Below the pieces are notes generated by a model that saw nothing but the letters and a program-made list of their open reading frames with translations, did no database searches and was not told the DNA's origin. Of a stretch of 64,000 bases of DNA, positions 17,293-26,494 are shown in pieces; position 1 is the first letter of the stretch; every line of letters starts with the position of its first letter. Location: positions 1-64,000 of the forward strand of contig JBFWSR010000004.1 of the NCBI GenBank assembly GCA_050248275.1, given 5' to 3'. The position numbers were made by a program, and so were the translations under genes. Source of the stretch: CAILZL01 sp050248275 (GTDB lineage Bacteria; Pseudomonadota; Gammaproteobacteria; Steroidobacterales; Steroidobacteraceae).

Positions 17293-17326
17293 CACTGATC
17301 ACCGTTGTAGTCAACGGTGATCAGTG
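17293..17326. other. Perfect 15-bp hairpin with 4-base loop
   Basis: CACTGATCACCGTTG (17293-17307) and its exact complement (17312-17326) flank TAGT. There is no T-run on either side, so it is not a standard terminator. It lies 56 bases before ATG 17383. It could be an RNA processing or stability element, or a protein-binding inverted repeat. Confidence 0.7.
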
Positions 17327-17382
17327 AGGAAAGTGGCTTCATAGCCGGCAACGCTGAGATGGAAATATCACTGGAATACCCC

Positions 17383-17907
17383 ATGAAAATCATCGCTCGC
17401 TTACCAATTGCATTACTCGCTCTTGTATTCGTTTCTGCCAATGCTGCGGAATCAAATTTTGTGGAGGAGGTCAGGAAACATGAGCTCCAACTACAGGATT
17501 GCTATAACTCTGAAGAATTCTACAAAGATCCGGCAATTTGCCTGAAGTTCTGGATTGACCGCGATGACGCGCATATCTATGACGTCATGAAATACAAGAC
17601 TGACGACCCCGCCAGACCGGGTGAATTTTCCGGCGCCGCGTTCCGCGAACATTTCATCAAACTCGGTCAACAGGCACCGGGCAAAGTGAAGTTCGTCAAT
17701 ATGAAAATATATGCGGACAATAAATATGCCTTCGTCATCTATTACCAGCATTTGGTTGGCAAAGATAAAGCTGGCAAAGCCTTTGATTTCTACATGCAAA
17801 CCACCGACGGCCTGGAAAAAGTCAAAGGTGCGTGGTATGTGGTGCATTCACATATGTCATTGCCAATGGATGAATCTGCTTTTGAAAAAATGTTTGTGGA
17901 AAATTAA
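17383..17907 (+). CDS. Exported SnoaL/NTF2-like protein
   Basis: The 174-aa product has a signal peptide (MKIIARLPIALLALVFVSANA) and an NTF2-like fold (CLKFWIDRDDAHIYDVMKYKTDDPAR, FREHFIKLG, KIYADNKYAFVIYYQHLVGKDKAGKAFDFYMQTTDGLEKVKGAWYVVHSHMSLP). The WYVVHSHMS ending is typical of SnoaL-like proteins. These can be isomerases, hydrolases or binding proteins, and no catalytic assignment is possible. ATG 17383 gives the proper signal peptide, whereas the open frame reaches back to 17317 inside the hairpin. It is one of three exported NTF2-like proteins in the island (also 18735 and 26014). Confidence 0.7.
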   Translation: MKIIARLPIALLALVFVSANAAESNFVEEVRKHELQLQDCYNSEEFYKDPAICLKFWIDRDDAHIYDVMKYKTDDPARPGEFSGAAFREHFIKLGQQAPGKVKFVNMKIYADNKYAFVIYYQHLVGKDKAGKAFDFYMQTTDGLEKVKGAWYVVHSHMSLPMDESAFEKMFVEN

Positions 17908-17976
17908 GGCTTCGATCCAAATAGACAATGCCAATAAACGGGGAAATATGACGTTAATAACAAGGTGGAAATTACC

Positions 17977-18579
17977 ATGACAACCCAAGACGCCGAATTT
18001 CAGCGCTATACCAAGGTCGCCATTATTCTTCATTGGCTGATTGCGGTTTTCATTATTACCAATCTGGTGACGGGAATGACAATGCTGAGACCTAATGAGG
18101 TTCCTCCGTATATTTTCCAGCTCGTTGCCCTGCATGTATCTTCCGGAATAACGGTCCTTGTGCTTACTGTGGTGCGAATCGCCTGGCGGCTTACACATCG
18201 TCCGCCGCCTTTTATCTCGACCATGAAGACATGGGAGCGGAAGTTGGCGCATTTTGTCCACGGTTTTATCTACTTTCTCATGGCGGCGGTGCCATTGATG
18301 GCGTGGACCTTTATATCCGCTTTCAATCCGCCCAATGGAAAACCGCTCGACGAATTTGTTTTATGGGGCGTTGTGCGGCTGCCTTTTATTGCGCCGATAC
18401 GTGGAATGGATGATCGGGTGGCGCAAGATGCGATTCATGACTTCTTTAAACCAGCGCATGCATTCAGCGCATATTTATTGCTGGCGCTGCTGGTATTGCA
18501 TATTGCTGGACCTTTGAAACACCAATTTTTTGATAAAGAGAAGCAGTTGCAACGTATGGGTATTGGGCGGGTTGATTAG
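17977..18579 (+). CDS. Cytochrome b561-type membrane protein
   Basis: The 200-aa product has four membrane segments and the histidine pattern of bacterial b561 proteins: AIILHWLIAVFII, LVALHVSSGITVLVLTVVRIAWRL, KLAHFVHGFIYFLMAAVPL and FKPAHAFSAYLLLALLVLHIAG. It binds two b hemes and moves electrons between the quinone pool and periplasmic partners. In this island it could carry electrons from the exported dehydrogenases. ATG 17977 is preceded by GGTGGA. It ends with a charged cytoplasmic tail. Confidence 0.9.
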   Translation: MTTQDAEFQRYTKVAIILHWLIAVFIITNLVTGMTMLRPNEVPPYIFQLVALHVSSGITVLVLTVVRIAWRLTHRPPPFISTMKTWERKLAHFVHGFIYFLMAAVPLMAWTFISAFNPPNGKPLDEFVLWGVVRLPFIAPIRGMDDRVAQDAIHDFFKPAHAFSAYLLLALLVLHIAGPLKHQFFDKEKQLQRMGIGRVD

Positions 18580-18734
18580 AGCCCACGTAAATTTATTAAA
18601 CACAGTTCACGTCATGCTCTCGCAGGTTGGCATGATATTAGTGATATGACCATCAATCATTAAATCAGCAGAATGGAACCTATGCGTAGGCAGCCATATG
18701 TTGGTGTTAAAAGCATCAAGAGGTATCAATTGTC

Positions 18735-19271
18735 ATGATGATAAAAAATCGTTTGTTTCTGATGGCCATTGCATTACCGTTTTATCTGGTTGCTCCATCG
18801 GGTTCTGCACAAAATCCTGCCCCGTCTGGTTTTCCTGCGGTAGGCCCGCAACCTGATCCTTACGTTGTTGTAGAGGCCAATACTGCCGGCGATAAAGCCA
18901 GAGCGGCAGTGGCATTTCTGCAGATGGCCTTCAACCAGAAGAAGGTTGCCGAGGCGTTCAAGCTTTATGTAGGGCCATACTACAAACAGCACGCCACGAT
19001 GGTGCCTGACGGGGCAGAAATTCTGATCAAGCTGATCACGGAGCATCTGAAGCACGATAACGTCGATTACTACGTCAAACGTACCCTGGTGGATGGCGAT
19101 CTGGTGACGGTGCATTCCTACCAGACTCAATCCAGTATGGCAAAACCCGATGTTATTCGCGGCTTTAATGAAATTGACATGTTCCGGTTTGAGAACGGCA
19201 AGATAGTCGAACATTGGTCTTCTCATGAGCCGGTGCCGGAAAAGAGCGCCAATGCAAATACCATGTTCTGA
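18735..19271 (+). CDS. Exported SnoaL-like protein
   Basis: The 178-aa product has a signal peptide (ending near GSAQ) and a SnoaL-like domain: VAFLQMAFNQKKVAEAFKLYVGPYYKQHATMVPDGAE, YYVKRTLVDGDLVTVHSY, GFNEIDMFRFENGKIVEHWSSHEPVPE. The last motif (DMFRFENGKIVEHW) is the hallmark of the family of predicted aldol-condensation-like proteins. The YKQH segment supplies a possible active-site histidine. Its substrate is unknown. The PQQ dehydrogenase gene starts just downstream, so the two are probably cotranscribed. Confidence 0.8.
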   Translation: MMIKNRLFLMAIALPFYLVAPSGSAQNPAPSGFPAVGPQPDPYVVVEANTAGDKARAAVAFLQMAFNQKKVAEAFKLYVGPYYKQHATMVPDGAEILIKLITEHLKHDNVDYYVKRTLVDGDLVTVHSYQTQSSMAKPDVIRGFNEIDMFRFENGKIVEHWSSHEPVPEKSANANTMF

Positions 19272-19288
19272 TTGTGTCAAGCAGATAT

Positions 19289-20785
19289 ATGAAAATGTGC
19301 CTGTTAAAACTTCTCCCTGTTGCGTTATTGATATCTGTGACGTTGTCTTCCGCCCATGCCGAGTTGACTTCTGGCGCTACAGCAGCAGTAAATTACAGCC
19401 GCTTATGCTCATCATGTCATGGCCCTGAGTTGACGGGTGGTCAGGGTGCATCCTTGATTTCTCAGATTTATCTTCACGGTACAAGCGATGAGAGTGTCGC
19501 CCATAGTATCCGCGCGGGATATCTGGATAAAGGCATGCCGGGCTGGAGCGGAGTACTATCGGAAAATGACATTCAGGCTCTGGTGGATTTCATCAAAAAC
19601 CATCGAGAAGAAAACTCGCCTGAGCGTCTGGCGCAATTAGATAAAGAAGCAAAACAAAAAATTGTCAATGCCTCTGTTAAAAGTGAGTTATATGACTTCC
19701 ATCTGAAAATTGTGGCGGAAACAGACAAGCCGTTTGGTATGGCCGTGCTGCCCGATGGACGTGTACTGGTGACGGAGGTGGCAGGCAGGTTGCGTGTCAT
19801 CGAGAAGGGAGGTTTATTGCCTGAGCCTGTCAAAGGTACACCTGCCGGACATCCCTCCGATGGGGTTTTCAATCGTGTCTTGCTGGATGTGGCTGTCCAC
19901 CCTGACTATCAGCACAATCGCTGGATTTATCTGGTTTGTGCGGATGCCGCCAGGGATGCTGATGGCAATCCATCTGTTGTTGAAACCATTGTGCGTGGAC
20001 GTCTGCGGAATAACTCTTGGATGGATTCGGAAACCCTGGTGCAGGTGCCAGTGGCCAACACCGCAACCGGACGCCTGACTTTCGATGGCAAGGGTTATAT
20101 GTACCTGGCCACCTCGGTGGAACCGGGCGTCACTGAGGCTCGCGATGGCAAGCCATTTGGTCTGGCGACGCTGATCAAAATGCCGCCTCAGGATCTTGGC
20201 GACCCGATATTACGAGGGAAAATCCTGCGCTTCCATGATGATGGCCGCATCCCTGTTGACAATCCGTTCATCAATACGCCCGGCGCGGCGCCCATCTGGA
20301 GTTTTGGGCATCGTAATCCGCAAGGGCTGGCTATTGATCCATCTTCCGGATGGCTGTGGTCAACTGAGCACGGTCCCCGTGGCGGCGATGAATTGAACCT
20401 GATTCGACCTGGACACAACTATGGTTTTCCGGTGATCAGTTATGGCACCAGCTATAACGGCATTACTTTTACTGCTGAAATCAAGCATGAAGGCATGGAG
20501 CAGCCGGTGATCAACTGGACACCTTCCATCGGTGTTTCCAACATTGTCTTCTATGAAGGCAATGTTTTTCAAAAATGGAAACGCAACTTGTTCATAGGTT
20601 CGCTGGTACAGGAAGAGCTCTACCGTGTGGTGCTGGATGGCGAGCAGGTCAAGGTGCGAGAAACGCTGCTTAAAGGTCTTGGTCGTATTCGTAACATTGC
20701 GTCGGGTTCTGATGGGCAGATATATCTGGAGATTGAACTCAAAACACAAGGCGTCATCGTAAGGCTAATGCCTGATAAACGATGA
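19289..20785 (+). CDS. Cytochrome c fused to PQQ-dependent soluble dehydrogenase
   Basis: The 498-aa product has a signal peptide, an N-terminal cytochrome c domain (CSSCHGPELTGGQG, KGMPGWSGVLSENDIQALVDFI, about 25-115) and a C-terminal beta-propeller of the soluble glucose/sorbosone dehydrogenase type (KPFGMAVLPDGRVLVTEVAGRLRV, DVAVHPDY, WSFGHRNPQGLAIDP, STEHGPRGGDELNLIRPGHNYGFPVISYG). Several PQQ- and calcium-binding features of that family are visible. Oxidation of an alcohol or aldehyde with direct electron transfer to the attached heme is likely; the substrate is not known. A GTG at 19274 is an alternative start. No clear ribosome site is visible, which suggests coupling to the gene ending at 19271. 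Confidence 0.85.
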   Translation: MKMCLLKLLPVALLISVTLSSAHAELTSGATAAVNYSRLCSSCHGPELTGGQGASLISQIYLHGTSDESVAHSIRAGYLDKGMPGWSGVLSENDIQALVDFIKNHREENSPERLAQLDKEAKQKIVNASVKSELYDFHLKIVAETDKPFGMAVLPDGRVLVTEVAGRLRVIEKGGLLPEPVKGTPAGHPSDGVFNRVLLDVAVHPDYQHNRWIYLVCADAARDADGNPSVVETIVRGRLRNNSWMDSETLVQVPVANTATGRLTFDGKGYMYLATSVEPGVTEARDGKPFGLATLIKMPPQDLGDPILRGKILRFHDDGRIPVDNPFINTPGAAPIWSFGHRNPQGLAIDPSSGWLWSTEHGPRGGDELNLIRPGHNYGFPVISYGTSYNGITFTAEIKHEGMEQPVINWTPSIGVSNIVFYEGNVFQKWKRNLFIGSLVQEELYRVVLDGEQVKVRETLLKGLGRIRNIASGSDGQIYLEIELKTQGVIVRLMPDKR

Positions 20786-20918
20786 TCGGTGGCTGCCTGG
20801 AAAATGGGCCGCAAGTGGAATGTGCTGAGCGTCTTTCGTGATTGGAGGTTGAGAATAATATGGTTTTGTTTTGATGCGTTGAAATTTAATCAGTGGTTTT
20901 ATTCTATGGGGATAAGGT

Positions 20919-21452
20919 ATGAACGCAAAAGTGGTTTTATGGTCTTTCTCAACAGCAGCAGCGCTGTTTTCTGGAATGGCTATATCTGCGGAAACTGCGC
21001 CGCCGGCAAAGGCATTTGAGTACGATGCTACCGTGGCAGATCCTGAACATCATAAAGTATTGTATGAAGACGACCATGTTCGCATTTTTGAACTCATCAC
21101 CATGCCGGGAGATACCGAGTCGAGACATACTCATCCGTATCCGGCAATTGCGGTTTACGACACCACGCAGGCGGCTTTTGAAACAGTGGATGATTCCGGT
21201 GAACGGTTGAAGTTCGGTCGTAACTTTGAGCTGTTGGAAACCAGTCCCGCCTGGCCCGCCGAAGTGGTTAAAACAGTCAATGACGGTCATAAAAAATTTG
21301 AAGCCGCTCTACAAAATGGAAAACTTTACAGCCAGTTCATTGATCCCAGATATGTGCCAACAAAACTGACCAACACGGACACCATACCGATGCACAGCTA
21401 TCGAATTGAGTTCAAGCGTGTTGTGGGTCCGACCGCTCCGGATAAGAAATGA
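20919..21452 (+). CDS. Exported cupin-like protein
   Basis: The 177-aa product has a signal peptide (ending MAISA) and a small cupin-like barrel: HHKVLYEDDHVRIFELITMPGDTESRHTHPYPAIAVYD. The R-HTHP pattern suggests a metal site. The second half (FIDPRYVPTKLTNTDTIPMHSYRIEFKRV) closes the barrel. It lies just upstream of the GMC dehydrogenase genes and may belong to the same transcript. Catalytic role unknown. Confidence 0.7.
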   Translation: MNAKVVLWSFSTAAALFSGMAISAETAPPAKAFEYDATVADPEHHKVLYEDDHVRIFELITMPGDTESRHTHPYPAIAVYDTTQAAFETVDDSGERLKFGRNFELLETSPAWPAEVVKTVNDGHKKFEAALQNGKLYSQFIDPRYVPTKLTNTDTIPMHSYRIEFKRVVGPTAPDKK

Positions 21453-21478
21453 ACGCTGACTCCGGGCTGCGGTGAGGC

Positions 21479-22162
21479 ATGTCAAAGCAATATCGATATT
21501 TTCTGCCGCTGGCGCGGCGGCAGTTCATCAAGGGACTCGGCAGTGCAACGGGTACGGTGATGTTTGCTCGTGCAGGCACGGTTTGGAGTCAGTCTGCCGC
21601 TGGTGAGGTTGCAGCTTATACGCCGCGGACATTGCAGTCCGTGGAACTGGCAACACTTAAAGCCATCATGGCGCGTCTTATTCCGGCGGATGCACACAGT
21701 GGCGGCGCCGTTGAGGCGCGGGCCTATGTTTATGTTGACCGTGCTTTGAGTGGCTTTCATGCCCAGCATCTGCCGACCTATCGGAGCGGATTGGCGACAC
21801 TGAATGCCCTGGCTCAAAAGCAGGGTGCTGCATCTGTCGAGACCTTGTCGGTAACAGATAGGGACACGCTCATTGCACGGCTGGAAGCGGGCACTGTCAC
21901 GGAACCGATTGAGCTCGACAAAAAAACTTTCACCTTACTTCCGGAGGGTGGTAAAGCCCTTTTCACACTGATTCTTCGGCATACCATTGAAGGCACGTTC
22001 AGCGATCCCATGTATGGCGGCAATCAGCAGTTCATCGGCTGGCAGCTGCTGGGCTATGCCGGCGTGCAATTCTATTTTTCTGAACAAGCTCAGGCCATCA
22101 ATGGCAGACAGGCTTATACCAATCGCTCGATTGCCGACTTTGGCGGGAAGCCCTTGCCATGA
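21479..22162 (+). CDS. Tat-exported small subunit, gluconate-2-dehydrogenase subunit 3 type
   Basis: The 227-aa product has a twin-arginine signal (ARRQFIKGLGSATGTVMF) and the subunit-3 body: LATLKAIMARLIPADAHSGGAVEARAYVYVDRALSG, LLPEGGKALFTLILRHTIEGTFSDPMYGGNQQFIGWQLLGYAG. In this family the small subunit carries the folded large flavoprotein, which lacks its own signal, across the membrane by the Tat route. The large subunit gene overlaps its stop codon (ATGA at 22159-22162). Confidence 0.9.
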   Translation: MSKQYRYFLPLARRQFIKGLGSATGTVMFARAGTVWSQSAAGEVAAYTPRTLQSVELATLKAIMARLIPADAHSGGAVEARAYVYVDRALSGFHAQHLPTYRSGLATLNALAQKQGAASVETLSVTDRDTLIARLEAGTVTEPIELDKKTFTLLPEGGKALFTLILRHTIEGTFSDPMYGGNQQFIGWQLLGYAGVQFYFSEQAQAINGRQAYTNRSIADFGGKPLP

Positions 22163-23844
22163 AAACGCTGCCGAAAACCGATGTGGTGATTGTGGGACTG
22201 GGTGCGGCAGGTGGTGTCGCCGCTGATGTGTTGACGGCTGCCGGTCTGAAAGTGATCGGTCTTGAAGCCGGTCCTTATCTGACCAGTAAGGACTTCGTCA
22301 AACAACTTGATGAACTGCACGGCTGGTCCGGGCGCAATCGACTGGGTGACATCAAGTTCAATCGAGAAATACCTACCTGGCGGCCAGACACAATCACTCC
22401 GGCTATTCCATCGCCAGTAGTCTGGCCGATGATGAACGCTGTGGGTGGAGCCAGCATCCATTACGCCACGCTGTCATGGCGCTTTCGTCCCGACGATTTC
22501 AATATCCGCACCGGAACCATTCGACGCTATGGTGAAGCGGCCATTCCTGCCGATGCCGCGCTGGCCGATTGGCCGGTCAATTACGATGAGCTGGAACCCT
22601 ATTACGACAAGGTGGAATACGCGATTGGCGTATCCGGCAAAGGCGGCAGCAATCCGTTTGAAGGTCCTCGCCGTCGCGACTATCCCATGCCGCCATTGCG
22701 TCCATCGGGCTATGCACGTCTCGCTGAGAAGGCGATGCGGGCACTGGGTTATCACCCGTTTCCGCAACCGTCGGCCATCAACAGCGTCAACTATGATGGA
22801 CGCGCAGCTTGTTCCTATTGCGGCTTCTGTGCCGGTTTCGGCTGCTGGAACGATTCGAAGTCCAGCACCCTGGTCACGGCCATCCGCCGAGCGGAGGCGA
22901 CGGGCCGTTTGGAGGTACGACCTCTGTCCACCGTGACACGCATTCTGACCAACGACCAAGGCCAGACAACTGGTGTGCACTATGTCGATGCCAGCGGCGA
23001 GACTTATGAACAGCCGGCACGCTTTGTCATCTTGTCGAGCTATGTGTATGAAAATGTCCGTCGGCTGTTGCTGTCCAGGTCCGATTATTTTCCCAACGGC
23101 TTATCGAACAATCACGGCCAGGTGGGCAAGTACTACATGTCACATGCCTATGTAGGCGTGATGGGGCTTTTCCCCGGACTGGATCTGAATGCATTCAACG
23201 GTGCGGGCGGTCAAAGCGTGGTCATCGACGATTTCAACGGCGACGCCTTCGATCATTCTGGATTGAACTTCATACGCGGCGCCACGATCAACGCCGCCAC
23301 CACCAATCTACCCATTGCTGCCGCCAACACGCACCCGCCCGATGTGCCTGGTTGGGGACCAGGATATAAGGATTGGTTACAGCATGGCGCCAGATCGGTC
23401 GGTCCTTTGTATGCCCAGGTCGAAACCCTGCCTTATCACAGCAACTTTCTGGATCTGGATCCCACTCACAAGGATTTCCGCGGTGAGCCCTTGGTCCGCG
23501 TGACTTATAACCACTATGAAAATGAAAAACGCGCCGGCCAATTCATTGCTGACAAGTTGACGCAAATCATCAAAAAAATGGGGGCCAGCCAATCCTGGCT
23601 GGCGCTACCCACCATGCCGATTCCAGTCAACACGCATGCCTATGGCGGCACGCGCATGGGACACGATCCGGCAACCTCGGTGGTGAACGCTTACAGCATT
23701 TCCCATGAAGTGCCCAATCTGGCCATTCTGGGCGGCTCCACTTTCGTGAGCACGACCGGTTACAACCCGACCGAAACGATTCAGGCATTGAGCTGGCGCG
23801 CCGCCGAGCATATTGCGCAGCACTTCGATGCGCTGGCAGTTTGA
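22159..23844 (+). CDS. GMC-type FAD dehydrogenase, large subunit
   Basis: The 561-aa product has an N-terminal FAD-binding motif (DVVIVGLGAAGGVAADVL, then GLEAG), a cysteine-rich segment (ACSYCGFCAGFGCW) typical of the gluconate 2-dehydrogenase-like group, and the GMC C-terminal part with catalytic His493 (NTHAYGGTRMGHDP) and Asn536 (GYNPTETIQALSW). It oxidises an alcohol or sugar-type hydroxyl and passes electrons to the cytochrome encoded next. It has no signal peptide and should be exported with the Tat subunit upstream. The substrate is unknown; a sugar or a benzylic alcohol are both possible. Confidence 0.9.
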   Translation: MKTLPKTDVVIVGLGAAGGVAADVLTAAGLKVIGLEAGPYLTSKDFVKQLDELHGWSGRNRLGDIKFNREIPTWRPDTITPAIPSPVVWPMMNAVGGASIHYATLSWRFRPDDFNIRTGTIRRYGEAAIPADAALADWPVNYDELEPYYDKVEYAIGVSGKGGSNPFEGPRRRDYPMPPLRPSGYARLAEKAMRALGYHPFPQPSAINSVNYDGRAACSYCGFCAGFGCWNDSKSSTLVTAIRRAEATGRLEVRPLSTVTRILTNDQGQTTGVHYVDASGETYEQPARFVILSSYVYENVRRLLLSRSDYFPNGLSNNHGQVGKYYMSHAYVGVMGLFPGLDLNAFNGAGGQSVVIDDFNGDAFDHSGLNFIRGATINAATTNLPIAAANTHPPDVPGWGPGYKDWLQHGARSVGPLYAQVETLPYHSNFLDLDPTHKDFRGEPLVRVTYNHYENEKRAGQFIADKLTQIIKKMGASQSWLALPTMPIPVNTHAYGGTRMGHDPATSVVNAYSISHEVPNLAILGGSTFVSTTGYNPTETIQALSWRAAEHIAQHFDALAV

Positions 23845-23864
23845 TGCCGGGAACGGAAATATTC

Positions 23865-24236
23865 ATGACAACCTTTCGCGCTGTTTTCTACTCCTTCGCC
23901 ACGCTGTTGTTGTGGGGTCAGAACTGTTTCGCTGCCGCTGACCACTCAGATAGGCGGGCCACAGCCATCTATACCAACTGCGCCGGCTGTCATGGCGCAC
24001 AGGGAGAAGGGAGTGATGGCCCGGCCTTTTCCGGCAATGCAACGCTGCAAAACGCCGACTATGTAGTCTGGAAAATCCTCGCGGGGTCGCAACACATGCC
24101 GTCCTTCACCGAACAATTGCCGGATGCGCAGATTGCAGCCATCGCCAGTTACATTCGCAGTCAGTGGGGCAACCACTTTCGCCCCGCAGTCACCGTTCAA
24201 CAAGTGCAGCGAATGCGTTTATTGTTGGCCAGGTAA
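23865..24236 (+). CDS. Cytochrome c of the GMC dehydrogenase
   Basis: The 123-aa product has a signal peptide (MTTFRAVFYSFATLLLWGQNCFA) and one CAGCHG heme site followed by GEGSDGPAFSGNATL and a methionine ligand (SQHMPSF). It probably accepts electrons from the GMC large subunit, as in the three-part gluconate dehydrogenase. ATG 23865 has GGAA 6 bases upstream and gives a clean signal; ATG 23844, overlapping the GMC stop, would extend it by seven residues. Confidence 0.85.
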   Translation: MTTFRAVFYSFATLLLWGQNCFAAADHSDRRATAIYTNCAGCHGAQGEGSDGPAFSGNATLQNADYVVWKILAGSQHMPSFTEQLPDAQIAAIASYIRSQWGNHFRPAVTVQQVQRMRLLLAR

Positions 24237-24385
24237 ATGCTGTGGGCAACTTACTGATTGGCGCCACCTGGCAGCGAGATCACCGTACCCGTCGCACTGT
24301 CTGCACCCTTGCCAAACTGTCGCCGTGCAAGCAGCAGCAAGCATCGCTATTTCCTTGACACGAGAAATCAGCCTGCGTGGACGGT

Positions 24386-25624
24386 TTATTTTTTTCCGGA
24401 TGGCGTTTTTAGCAGAAACAAAAAGGAAACCAGCCCCAGCATCGAAAACAACGCCATCACCTTCGCCATGGCGAGCGGTGTACCGTCGGCCCATAACCCT
24501 ACCAATGCGCCGGCCAGCCCGCCAACGCCCATGATCAGCGCGCCAAACATGGCCGCTGCGGCGCCCGCCGATTCGGGGAAGTGAGACAGGGCAATGGCAA
24601 TTGCATTGGGATTGGTTACGCCGACAATTGTCGAACACAAAAAGATGGGTGGGATGATGCTGATCAATCCGTGCCAACCGGTCAAGCCAACGATCAACAA
24701 CCAGAAGCTACTGAAAGTGCCGATGACGACGCCAGTCAGCAACAAACGTGCAGGACCGTATTGATTGACCAGTTTGCGACCCAAGGCTGAGCCAAGCATC
24801 ATTCCCGCTATGTTGATGGCGGTGAACCACCCGAATGTCTGGGGGGTAACCTTGAAATACTGTATGTAAACAAAAGGTGATGCAGTTAAATAGGCTATGT
24901 AACTGCTGCTCATGAAAGTGCCGGTCAACGTTCCTCCAAGGTAACGCCGATTGGCAAGCAAGCGGGCATAGTTCAACGCCATTTCGGTCGCCTTGGGACG
25001 TACACGCTTTTCTGACGGCAGGCTTTCCATGCTCCGGGCGACCAGCACCAGCATGACGACCCCAATGGCTGCCTGCGTCCAGAAAATGTCACGCCAGTTG
25101 CTGTAGGTGACGATCTGTCCGCCCAGCAGTGGCGCGCTGATGGGGATGGCCGAGCCCAACAGCATCAGCAGTGAACGCAGCCGCACTTCTTCAGCGCCGA
25201 AATACAGGTCGCGGACCATGGCCGATCCCAGCACCATGGCCGAACAGGCGCCAAAAGCCTGTAAAAGACGGGCGCTCAGCAATGCGGCAGTGCTGTTGGA
25301 CAAGGCACAGCCCGCACAGCCCAGAATGAAAAACAAACTACCGGCCAGCCATGGACCCTTGCGCCCGAAGCGGTCGCCAATAGGCCCCCAGATCAATTGT
25401 CCGCAGCCGAATACGATCAGAAATCCGGAAAAGATTGTCTGGATGCTGGCCTGGTCGGCGCCAAGCTGACGCGCCACTTCAGGCGTGGCAGGCAGCGTGA
25501 GGTCGAGTGATAGCGGCAGCGTGGCTTGAGACAGGGCAAGCAAGGCAATAAGCGCTGACGAACGGGATGGGGTTGGGTTTTCAGATCCATGTTGGTCATT
25601 AACGCTGGCTGGATTTGATCTCAT
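24386..25624 (-). CDS. MFS drug-efflux transporter, Bcr/CflA type
   Basis: The 412-aa inner-membrane protein has 12 predicted membrane segments and the MFS signatures GPIGDRFGRKGPWLAGS (loop 2-3) and LLQAFGACSAMVLGSAMVRDLY, the latter typical of the Bcr/CflA group. It exports small toxic compounds by proton antiport. It is transcribed away from its neighbour at 26014 and against the GMC operon, and could protect against aromatic substrates (inference). The 361-base gap to 25986 has no gene; it includes ATGAC-CTC-GTCAT near 25710, a weak operator candidate. Confidence 0.85.
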   Translation of the reverse strand: MRSNPASVNDQHGSENPTPSRSSALIALLALSQATLPLSLDLTLPATPEVARQLGADQASIQTIFSGFLIVFGCGQLIWGPIGDRFGRKGPWLAGSLFFILGCAGCALSNSTAALLSARLLQAFGACSAMVLGSAMVRDLYFGAEEVRLRSLLMLLGSAIPISAPLLGGQIVTYSNWRDIFWTQAAIGVVMLVLVARSMESLPSEKRVRPKATEMALNYARLLANRRYLGGTLTGTFMSSSYIAYLTASPFVYIQYFKVTPQTFGWFTAINIAGMMLGSALGRKLVNQYGPARLLLTGVVIGTFSSFWLLIVGLTGWHGLISIIPPIFLCSTIVGVTNPNAIAIALSHFPESAGAAAAMFGALIMGVGGLAGALVGLWADGTPLAMAKVMALFSMLGLVSFLFLLKTPSGKK

Positions 25625-26013
25625 TAATATTCCCGGTCATCGCGACATTATTTATGGAGCGTATCCGCCAAGAGTATAAATGTTGTCAATGAATGTCGCT
25701 CATTACAATGACCTCGTCATGAGGCTTCAAATTCCGAGTTGAAGTCGATGCATGACGGAGATTGGCGGGTAGACTCATGGTTGAACGTGCAGTGATATTT
25801 TTCGAGAAAAATCCGGCAATGTCTGCCAGGACAGTCGGTTGTTGATCGAGGTTTTGTCAGGAATTGTGTAGAGCACTTTGCTGTTGCGTGTTACGCAAGA
25901 AAACTCCGCCCATGAAGAATGATGCGGGCTGTTTTAGTATGTCATCAGATAGCGGGCGCTCATGACGCAGGTGAAAAAGGTAGTCTTTGATATTCCTTAG
26001 CAGAGGTATCGAT

Positions 26014-26433
26014 ATGCTGAAACGAATTCTGAAAACGATGATTGGCTGCGTTTTTCTGGTGACGCTAGCCGCCCACGCGGAGACCCGGTCGCCTGAGCAG
26101 GTATTGCTGCATCATATCGAAGCGCTGAAACAGGGCGACTTCGACAAGTTGATGTCTGATTACGCGCCCAATGCCGTGGCGGTTCTGCCGACTGGCATCT
26201 TTGTTGGAAAGCAAGGAATCCATAAATTGGTTGAATCTATCGTGGCCAATAAAGATGCCCTGGGCAATTTGCAAGTCAGCCGGAAGCCACTAGGCGACGA
26301 TACCTTGCTGCAGCATTTCGTCATGAATCCGGGTACGGCACAGGAATTTGCCGGCGATGAAGTGTTTGTTGTGCGTCAGGGCAAGATCGTCTTTCAGGCC
26401 ATGCAGTCCTCGGCGGGACCGCTGCCCAAATAA
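26014..26433 (+). CDS. Exported NTF2/SnoaL-like protein
   Basis: The 139-aa product has a signal peptide (MLKRILKTMIGCVFLVTLAAHA) and an NTF2-like fold: SPEQVLLHHIEALKQGDFDKLMSDYAPNAVAVLPTGIFVGKQGIHKLVESI, then EFAGDEVFVVRQGKIVFQAMQSSAGP. AGAGG lies 7 bases before ATG 26014; an in-frame start at 25987 is unlikely. It is followed 61 bases later by the beta-propeller protein gene. Function unknown. Confidence 0.75.
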   Translation: MLKRILKTMIGCVFLVTLAAHAETRSPEQVLLHHIEALKQGDFDKLMSDYAPNAVAVLPTGIFVGKQGIHKLVESIVANKDALGNLQVSRKPLGDDTLLQHFVMNPGTAQEFAGDEVFVVRQGKIVFQAMQSSAGPLPK

Positions 26434-26494
26434 CATTGAATTTTCACCGACAATGGTTTCCGCGTGTCACGCCGCGCTGCGGGGGTAGCCAACG

